NCBI GenBank assembly: GCA_964520495.1
Contig: CAZFMZ010000001.1
Coordinates: forward strand, 186,001 to 250,000
Length of the DNA stretch: 64,000 nt
Source of the DNA: UBA1020 sp964520495
GTDB taxonomy: Bacteria; Patescibacteriota; Saccharimonadia; Saccharimonadales; Saccharimonadaceae
Reading direction: 5' to 3'
Shown here: positions 58,925-64,000 of the stretch, piece after piece
Position numbering within the stretch: position 1 is the first letter of the stretch
Layout: every line of letters starts with the position of its first letter
The notes under the pieces: generated by a model
Databases searched by the model: none
What the model was told of the DNA's origin: nothing
Seen by the model: the letters and a program-made list of their open reading frames with translations, nothing else
Program-made: the position numbers and the translations under genes

Positions 58925-59932
58925 TTAATCTAGCGGCTTGTCCTCAAGTGACTTATAGAAGGTCGCTCTGATCGAGCCGAGATGATCGATTGAGGTCAAT
59001 GGCACCGTCAACTCGATCGGGGCGTCATCCATGTCGTCATGGTGCAGCAGCATCCTGAGGTGCGGACGCACCACGTCGTCGTCATCTTCCGGTGCCGCCT
59101 CCCACTCTACCGACTTTACCGTCGCCAGCGCACCGGCCGTAAACTGTACCCCTTGCAGCTCACCGGAACGGTGATGGAGCCACGCGCTTCCATCGGCGAA
59201 CAATTCATACCCCAGCTGCCGGTCAAAGCTGAACAGTGACGCCAAGTAAACTTGAAGTGCGGCCTTTGTCTTATGCAAAAAGGCTTCATCCTCGCCATGA
59301 GGCGTATCGGTCAGCTTCCACTCGTACTCAGCCAAGCGCATGATGCGCTCGCACTCGTCAGTCGCCTCCTTGAAGACCTCATGATCGATGTCGCTAATCA
59401 TGTCAGGAAAATGATACTCCAGCCACCCGCGAGCCCGCTCCGGCGACATGAACTCCTCGAACTCGAAACTGATGATGTCGTCGATGCGAGCGGAGCCGTT
59501 CATAATGAGATGGTTCGCCCGACTGTCGAGTCCTTCTCTAATCAGTCCGATCCGTAAATCATACCAGGTCGGCTCATCTCCCGACGGCTCGCCAAACTCA
59601 CGGGCATGCGCTAGTACGCCTCGGAAAGAAACGGTCTGGTTCTCATAATAATCTTTCCGTATCGTGTCTGGTCGGAGCTCCTCGGCGTCCTCTATCATGT
59701 AGCTCGCAAGCCCAGTCATCACCGCATCCTCACCCAGTAATTCCTCCCACTCTTCATTCACATCATTGACGATCTCAGTAATCGTATCGAGATCCACTGG
59801 CTGCTCTGCCAGAAGCTGGTTGTACGTAGTGATCTTGTCGAACATCCGCCGGAGTAGCGGGTCCATGTGCGTCGCTTCGAAGGCCTCGAATTGCTGCATG
59901 AACTGGTCGGGTGAGTGTCGTAGCTCTGTCAT
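58925..59932 (-). CDS. Large acidic protein of unknown function
   Basis: 335 residues, very acidic (many Asp/Glu, for example EEWEELLGEDAVMTGLASYM, WEAAPEDDDDVVRPHLRMLL), not recognised. Mostly helical in the first two thirds, with LEYHFPDMISDIDHEVFKEA and LEYHF-type aromatic clusters; the last part looks beta-rich. No membrane segment. TACAAT (59939-59944) ends 6 bases before the ATG, so a leaderless internal promoter is likely. Paired with the 59987 gene between rpsG and fusA. Confidence 0.75.
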   Translation of the reverse strand: MTELRHSPDQFMQQFEAFEATHMDPLLRRMFDKITTYNQLLAEQPVDLDTITEIVNDVNEEWEELLGEDAVMTGLASYMIEDAEELRPDTIRKDYYENQTVSFRGVLAHAREFGEPSGDEPTWYDLRIGLIREGLDSRANHLIMNGSARIDDIISFEFEEFMSPERARGWLEYHFPDMISDIDHEVFKEATDECERIMRLAEYEWKLTDTPHGEDEAFLHKTKAALQVYLASLFSFDRQLGYELFADGSAWLHHRSGELQGVQFTAGALATVKSVEWEAAPEDDDDVVRPHLRMLLHHDDMDDAPIELTVPLTSIDHLGSIRATFYKSLEDKPLD

Positions 59933-59938
59933 TTTTGC

Positions 59939-59944
59939 ATTGTA
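59939..59944 (-). promoter_or_regulatory. -10 box of the 58925-59932 gene, leaderless type
   Basis: TACAAT on the minus strand, 6 bases before the ATG at 59932. Confidence 0.5.
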
Positions 59945-59986
59945 ATCCTTCTGTCAGTTCCGCACAAGCATGCTGCGGGCATGCCC

Positions 59987-60679
59987 CTATGCCACCGATG
60001 GTAAGGTGAAGAACCGTGTCTGCTGGCGCCGGCCGTTCGTGAAACCCTGCACCCGGGCGATTGCTCGCAGTGCCTGGCGAGCCGTACTGATTTCCATCGC
60101 CGCCAATCCTTCCCGCTCCGGCATCAGCCCTAAATGACCATCTTCCATCAGTTCCAGTTTTTGCTGAAAATTTGAAAATCGGTAACGTTCACGCTCCTCT
60201 TCCGGCATGTTGATATCGCTGAGACTTTTCAGGCTGACCGTATCATACAGCCGGTCGACCTGCCACTTTTCCCGCACCCATTGCTCCATCACGTCGCTAT
60301 CGGGAATTGCGGGCGGTTCGGTCACGGTATGGATATAGTTGTGCAGCTGGCGCGGTAGCCTGATCTTCAGCGCTGCTGTGCCACGGTATTGGCCGCCCAG
60401 GACTGAATCAGTCTCCTTATTGATCCGCTTATACTCTGCCTCCGGCCAGGCGACATGATGCACGTCGTAATGACCGGTCCAGATGTGTTTGGTGGCGAGG
60501 GAGGCCAACACGTCGCGAATCAGTTCGCGAGGGAGCGGGATGCCGTGCTCGGAGACCGGAACCGGTATTTTTTCGAGGACAACCAGTTGCCCGTCCCGGC
60601 GATCGAGTAGCTCGCTCAATCCTACCAGCGGCGCAAGGGACTGCTCGCCACGACGCGTGGAGAGTCCCTCGTATGCCAT
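59987..60679 (-). CDS. Protein of unknown function with clustered histidines
   Basis: 230 residues, not recognised. A His-rich core KHIWTGHYDVHHVAWPEAEY (residues 64-83) and LPRQLHNYIHTV (about 108-119) could form an HNH-like or metal site, but spacing does not fit a standard HNH closely. N- and C-terminal parts are helical and basic (ARQALRAIARVQGFTNGRRQ). Promoter: TTTACA, 18 bases, TGGTACACT, leader about 40 bases with GGGGA before the ATG. First of two unknown genes between rpsG and fusA. Confidence 0.75.
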   Translation of the reverse strand: MAYEGLSTRRGEQSLAPLVGLSELLDRRDGQLVVLEKIPVPVSEHGIPLPRELIRDVLASLATKHIWTGHYDVHHVAWPEAEYKRINKETDSVLGGQYRGTAALKIRLPRQLHNYIHTVTEPPAIPDSDVMEQWVREKWQVDRLYDTVSLKSLSDINMPEEERERYRFSNFQQKLELMEDGHLGLMPEREGLAAMEISTARQALRAIARVQGFTNGRRQQTRFFTLPSVA

Positions 60680-60773
60680 CTCAGTCCCCTAGCCCCGTGT
60701 GTGTTTGTCGCCCCATTTGCTGAGCAGTGTACCAAATACATAAGCGGCATGTAAAGTATTTTTTCAAACCAAA

Positions 60774-60798
60774 ACCACCCGCTACTTCTGCGGGTGGT
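60774..60798 (-). terminator. Intrinsic terminator after rpsG
   Basis: ACCACCCGC / GCGGGTGGT stem with a 7-base loop and TTTT on the minus strand, just after rpsG. Confidence 0.9.
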
Positions 60799-60820
60799 CG
60801 TGGAGCCGTGCGGTGACTGA

Positions 60821-61300
60821 TTAACCGCGGGCGAAGTGGGCGAAGGCACGGTTGGCTTCGGCCATCTTGTGTGTGTCTTCCTTCTTCTTGAAGGCAGCGC
60901 CGGCCTCGTTGTAGGCATCAACGATTTCAGCTGCCAGACGACGTTCATACGGCATACCGCTGCGGGCACGGGCGCTCTGGACCAGCCAGCTGTACGCGAA
61001 GTGCAACTGACGGTGACCCTGAATCGGGAATGGAATCTGGTAGTTCGCGCCACCGACACGGCGACTCTTTACTTCGAAGCTAGGGCTGATGTTCTTCAGC
61101 GCCTTCTCAAAGACTTCCAGTGGGTCTTCCGACTCGACTTTCTTCGCGGCCTGCTCTAAGGCAGCATAGACGGCTCGTTCGGCGGTCTGTTTCTTGCCGT
61201 CCAACATACTCTTGTTGATCAGACGCTGGACCAGGATGCTCTGGTATTTGCGATCCGGGTTCAGCTCACGCTGCAGTTTGCGGGTAACTTTACGAGGCAT
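60821..61300 (-). CDS. rpsG: 30S ribosomal protein uS7
   Basis: 159 residues: MPRKVTRKLQRELNPDRKYQ, SILVQRLINKSMLDGKKQTA, ALKNISPSFEVKSRRVGGAN, and ARARSGMPYERRLAAEIVDA. Head assembly protein near the E site. Overlaps rpsL by one base. A terminator follows, so fusA is not co-transcribed from here. Confidence 0.98.
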   Translation of the reverse strand: MPRKVTRKLQRELNPDRKYQSILVQRLINKSMLDGKKQTAERAVYAALEQAAKKVESEDPLEVFEKALKNISPSFEVKSRRVGGANYQIPFPIQGHRQLHFAYSWLVQSARARSGMPYERRLAAEIVDAYNEAGAAFKKKEDTHKMAEANRAFAHFARG

Positions 61301-61713
61301 TACTTGGTCTCCTTCTTGGTACCGTACTTGGAGCGGCCCTGAGCACGCTTCTGTACGCCCTGAAGGTCAAGTGCACCGCGTACGATGTGGTAACGGACAC
61401 CCGGTAGGTCAGGTACACGACCGCCACGGACCAGCACGACGGCGTGCTCCTGCAGGTTGTGGCCTTCACCACCGATGTAGGCCCAGACTTCCTGCTTGTT
61501 AGTCAGGCGGACACGGGCGACCTTACGTAGCGCCGAGTTCGGCTTCTTCGGGGTCTTGGTGGTTACCTTGACGCAGACACCGCGCATCAGCGGGGCGTTC
61601 TGCTGGTAGTAACGCGTCTTGAGCGCGTTGTGGATGGTGCCGAGCGCAGGGCTCTTCGACTTCTTGCCGGCCGTCTTGCGGGGCTTGCGCACCAATTGGT
61701 TGATGGTTGGCAT
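61300..61713 (-). CDS. rpsL: 30S ribosomal protein uS12
   Basis: 137 residues: MPTINQLVRKPRKTAGKKSK, CVKVTTKTPKKPNSALRKVA and VRLTNKQEVWAYIGGEGHNL, VVLVRGGRVPDLPGVRYHIV. Decoding-centre protein; the PNSALRK lysine is the usual streptomycin-resistance site. Promoter candidates lie upstream: TATAAT near 61755 and TGCTATAGT near 61860. AAGGGAG precedes the ATG. Confidence 0.98.
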   Translation of the reverse strand: MPTINQLVRKPRKTAGKKSKSPALGTIHNALKTRYYQQNAPLMRGVCVKVTTKTPKKPNSALRKVARVRLTNKQEVWAYIGGEGHNLQEHAVVLVRGGRVPDLPGVRYHIVRGALDLQGVQKRAQGRSKYGTKKETK

Positions 61714-61949
61714 AGAAAATGCAACTCCCTTGATTAACTGATTGAATTATACGGGCTCGGATCAGCATTCCTCGCGCCGTGTCTTTGCCTTTCCGCGTCT
61801 GCCATGGTCGTACACGTGACCGAGGTAGCTGGAAAGAGGAAACTCTAGCTATGACTATAGCATTTTGCCACTGGTATGTCCAGATATGAAACCGAGCCCG
61901 CATCCGATGAAGGAGCAGACTCGACTTCATGGTTGCGGGCTCGTTGCTG
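61714..61949. other. Intergenic region before rpsL
   Basis: 236 bases holding the rpsL promoter candidates and, at 61894-61942, an inverted repeat (GAGCCCGCA / TGCGGGCTC with a further ATGAAG/CTTCAT stem and a 12-base loop) that probably ends the mini-gene pair upstream. No coding frame on either strand looks real. Confidence 0.6.
61894..61942 (-). terminator. Large hairpin after the 48-residue gene
   Basis: GAGCCCGCA / TGCGGGCTC plus ATGAAG/CTTCAT in one stem. Only a weak T run (GGTTTC) follows, so it may be a terminator or an RNA-stabilising hairpin. Confidence 0.55.
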
Positions 61950-62096
61950 TCAGCCGCCCTGACGGCGGAGAAGCCAGAGCTTCGCGTGGTTGTAGGCGTA
62001 CGCCAGGTGACGCAGCACGGGAGTCCGCTGGAGGCGGACTCGGAACGAACGGTTCAGCTTGTCGACCTCGCGGTCGAACTCCTTATCCGTCATCAT
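61950..62096 (-). CDS. 48-residue basic protein of unknown function
   Basis: 48 residues: MMTDKEFDREVDKLNRSFRV, RLQRTPVLRHLAYAYNHAKL, WLLRRQGG. Helical and basic, not recognised. ATG overlaps the stop of the upstream 87-residue gene (ATGATGA), so translation is probably coupled, which supports both being real. Third codon positions are very GC-rich. Only the pair and its hairpin separate rpoC from rpsL. Confidence 0.6.
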   Translation of the reverse strand: MMTDKEFDREVDKLNRSFRVRLQRTPVLRHLAYAYNHAKLWLLRRQGG

Positions 62097-62356
62097 GAGG
62101 CAATTCCTTTCACGAAATTGATATCACTGAAGGCGCGGACGATGACGTCCTTGACTTCACTGGCCGTGGCATGGTCGCTGAGCGTGAACCAGACGGTCAT
62201 CAGACCGTTCGTCCACGTCAGATGTGCTCGCTGGCAGAACCAGTTGACTCCCCCGCTGTTGAGACGGGTCAGTCGACGGCGCACCTCCTCGTACTGGTCG
62301 CTGTTGACACCTCCGTAGGAAAGGAGGCCAGCCTGTTCTGAAATGAGCTCCGGCAT
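62093..62356 (-). CDS. 87-residue protein of unknown function between rpoC and rpsL
   Basis: 87 residues from ATG 62356 (MPELISEQAGLLSYGGVNSD), set by AAGGAC about 9 bases upstream; the frame to 62437 begins within the promoter region. Not recognised. YEEVRRRLTRLNSGGVNWFC, LTWTNGLMTVWFTLSDHATA and VKDVIVRAFSDINFVKGI suggest an alpha/beta fold. Has a good promoter of its own (62409-62437) and overlaps a 48-residue gene. Leadered. Confidence 0.7.
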   Translation of the reverse strand: MPELISEQAGLLSYGGVNSDQYEEVRRRLTRLNSGGVNWFCQRAHLTWTNGLMTVWFTLSDHATASEVKDVIVRAFSDINFVKGIAS

Positions 62357-62408
62357 GGGCACGTCCTTTCCGTCGATAACAGAAGTATGTCCATCCTGAC
62401 AACTTATT

Positions 62409-62437
62409 ATTATAGCACATATTGTAAGAATTGTCAC
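62409..62437 (-). promoter_or_regulatory. Promoter of the two mini-genes after rpoC
   Basis: GTGACA, 17-base spacer, TATAAT with an upstream TG (TGCTATAAT) on the minus strand. The leader is about 50 bases. Confidence 0.7.
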
Positions 62438-62449
62438 TACCTACGCAAA

Positions 62450-62471
62450 GCCCCCGCATTGCTGCGGGGGC
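62450..62471 (-). terminator. Intrinsic terminator after rpoC
   Basis: GCCCCCGCA / TGCGGGGGC stem with a 4-base loop, then TTT on the minus strand. Confidence 0.9.
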
Positions 62472-62492
62472 GGAGACGGCGAGGTATCGTCC

Positions 62493-64000
62493 CTAGGCGT
62501 CAAATGCGTCATCATCGACAAGGACTTCGTCTTGAAGTTCCTTGGCGCCGGTTCCGACCGGAATCTTGCGACCGATGATCACATTTTCTTTCAAGCCGTT
62601 CAGATGGTCGGCTCGACCACTGGTGGCGGCATTGATGAGCACGCGGGTCGTGTCCTGGAACGAGGCGGCTGAGAGCCAACTGTCGCTCCAGATACTGACC
62701 TTGGTAATACCAAGCAGCAACTGGGTGTACTGGACCAACTCCTTGCCTTCACGCGCCAGTGTCTCATTGGCTTCAACAACAGCGGCCTTTGACACGATGT
62801 CACCGGTGACGAAGCTGGAATCACCCGGATCCTCGACCTGTACCCGTGAGAACATCTGACGGACGATGATCTCCAGGTGCTTGTCGGCTACATCTTGACC
62901 CTGTGCGGCGTAGATACGCAGCACTTCGTTGATGATGTAGCGTTGGGTAGCTTCGGTGCCCTTCAGACGCATCAGGTCGTGTAGGTTGAGCGAACCAATC
63001 GTCAGGCGGTCACCCGCTTCGACGTTGTCACCAGCACGAACGACCAGCTGAGTAGTACCTGGCACCTCGTAGCGGACCGGCGCGCCAGCATTGGCTGCCA
63101 GCACGAGAGTGTCTTCGGCAATCTCTACCACGCCGTCGAATGGTGCGACCAGTGGCTTAGCTTCGCCCTCGGCGGTCGCCAGGACGTCGCCGACCTTGAC
63201 GTTACTACCGGCCTTGACGTTGATGGTACGGCCTTCAAGCGCGATACGCTCAACGTGTCCGGCTTCCGGTGTCACCTGGACGACGTAGTGCTTACCATCT
63301 TCCCAGACATCGACCAGACCAGTGACTTCCGTCACATACGCCTGACCCTTCGGGCTGCGGGCTTCGAACAGCTCTTCGACACGCGGCAGACCCTGAGTGA
63401 TGTCGCCACCTGCCACACCGGAGGCGTGGAAGGTACGGAGCGTCAGCTGGGTACCAGGCTCACCGACCGACTGGGCGGCAATAACGCCGACCGGCTGGCT
63501 GCGGGCAACCAAGCTACCGGTGGCCATGTCGATACCGTAACTTTTCTGTGGAATACCACGCAGGTTCTTCGTCGAAAGCACACTCATGATACGGACAGCG
63601 TCAATTGACTGATCAGCCTCGATCGCGTTCGCAATCGCACGGGTAATCAGCTCACCCTTCTTGACATGTCCAGCCACGTCCTCGGCGGCGAAGCGGCCGT
63701 ACAGACGGTTGGCGAACTCGATCATGGTCATCTCGGTCTCACTGCGGTAGATGGCGAAACCTTCGTCATCTCCCGATTCATCCTCAACCGTAAATACGTC
63801 TTGTGAGACATCGACCAGACGACGGGTCAGGTAACCTGAGTCGGCGGTCTTCAGGGCGGTGTCAATCAGACCCTTACGGGCACCACGGGTGGCAATGAAG
63901 GCCTCCAGGCTACTCAGTCCGTCGCGGAAGTTGCTGCGGATTGGCAGCTCGATCTCGCGGTTTGACGCGTCGACCTGGATACCGACCATTGCGCTGGCCA
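62493..64000 (-). CDS. rpoC: RNA polymerase subunit beta-prime, C-terminal part (gene enters from the right edge)
   Basis: Over 500 C-terminal residues visible. The signature PGTQLTLRTFHASGVAGGDI, TQGLPRVEELFEARSPKGQA (trigger-loop and jaw flank) is present, as is QMFSRVQVEDPGDSSFVTGD. SDSWLSAASFQDTTRVLINA and the acidic end DEVLVDDDAFDA close the protein. Several beta-barrel sandwich segments lie between (VNVKAGSNVKVGDVLATAEG-type). The 5' part and the zinc domain are outside the window. Followed by a strong terminator, so rpsL is not simply co-transcribed. Confidence 0.98.
   Translation of the reverse strand, partial: ASAMVGIQVDASNREIELPIRSNFRDGLSSLEAFIATRGARKGLIDTALKTADSGYLTRRLVDVSQDVFTVEDESGDDEGFAIYRSETEMTMIEFANRLYGRFAAEDVAGHVKKGELITRAIANAIEADQSIDAVRIMSVLSTKNLRGIPQKSYGIDMATGSLVARSQPVGVIAAQSVGEPGTQLTLRTFHASGVAGGDITQGLPRVEELFEARSPKGQAYVTEVTGLVDVWEDGKHYVVQVTPEAGHVERIALEGRTINVKAGSNVKVGDVLATAEGEAKPLVAPFDGVVEIAEDTLVLAANAGAPVRYEVPGTTQLVVRAGDNVEAGDRLTIGSLNLHDLMRLKGTEATQRYIINEVLRIYAAQGQDVADKHLEIIVRQMFSRVQVEDPGDSSFVTGDIVSKAAVVEANETLAREGKELVQYTQLLLGITKVSIWSDSWLSAASFQDTTRVLINAATSGRADHLNGLKENVIIGRKIPVGTGAKELQDEVLVDDDAFDA

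Noticed and set aside
59987..60679. HNH endonuclease
   Set aside because: His and Asn residues cluster, but spacing and the missing Cys or second-helix signature do not fit the HNH family.
61523..61930. 135-residue minus-strand frame overlapping rpsL
   Set aside because: It covers the rpsL coding region in another frame and runs through its promoter region; rpsL itself is certain.

Overview
The window looks like a chromosome segment of a Candidate Phyla Radiation bacterium, most likely a free-living or environmental Candidatus Saccharibacteria (TM7) relative. The clues are the ribosomal protein set (uS5 is followed directly by uL15, with no bL30 gene between them), many small unrecognised proteins, a type IV pilin, and a cytochrome bo3-type quinol oxidase with a type II NADH dehydrogenase, a pairing reported for some Saccharibacteria. 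TGA is used as a stop, so there is no sign of the Gracilibacteria/SR1 recoding. The lineage call is inferred from gene content only. No rRNA, CRISPR array, insertion sequence or prophage was seen.

Left part (1-8.4 kb): the N-terminal part of dnaX, thymidine kinase, an unknown gene, bL12-uL10 behind an L10-type leader, then a dTMP-supply block (tmk, a dCTP deaminase-like gene, a HIT protein, folA, thyA) and uL1 with a long N-terminal extension. Middle-left (8.5-31 kb): fused trehalose-6-phosphate synthase/phosphatase, uL11, nusG-secE with two extra small genes, a family 2 glycosyltransferase, an orphan sensor kinase, a YgjP-like metallopeptidase, a P-loop kinase, a pilin, tRNA-Trp, an MscS channel, a four-gene overlapping glucan operon (glycosyltransferase, GH57, GH15, unknown), bL33 with three tRNAs, a TPR/delta-prime/RluA/trpS group, and a thioredoxin-CcdA pair.

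Right part (31-64 kb): almost all on the minus strand. It keeps the ancestral order rpoC, rpsL, rpsG, fusA, tuf, rpsJ, rplC to rplO, secY, infA, rpmJ, rpsM, rpsK, rpsD, rpoA, rplQ, rplM, rpsI. At several junctions this order is broken by inserted genes: two tiny genes after rpoC, two unknowns before fusA, the whole respiratory operon (coiled-coil protein, prepilin-like protein, cyoABCDE, ndh) between fusA and tuf, three unknowns around rpsJ, and a catalytically degenerate sortase-like protein plus a very GC-rich mini-gene between secY and infA.

The most striking general pattern is promoter architecture. At least 16 first-of-transcript genes have an (often extended, TGnTAnnnT) -10 box ending only 6-11 bases before the start codon, which predicts leaderless mRNAs. 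Genes inside operons carry ordinary Shine-Dalgarno sites. HIT and folA even share back-to-back -10 boxes. A second theme is loss of zinc-binding cysteines (DnaX, bL36, bL33, uS14).
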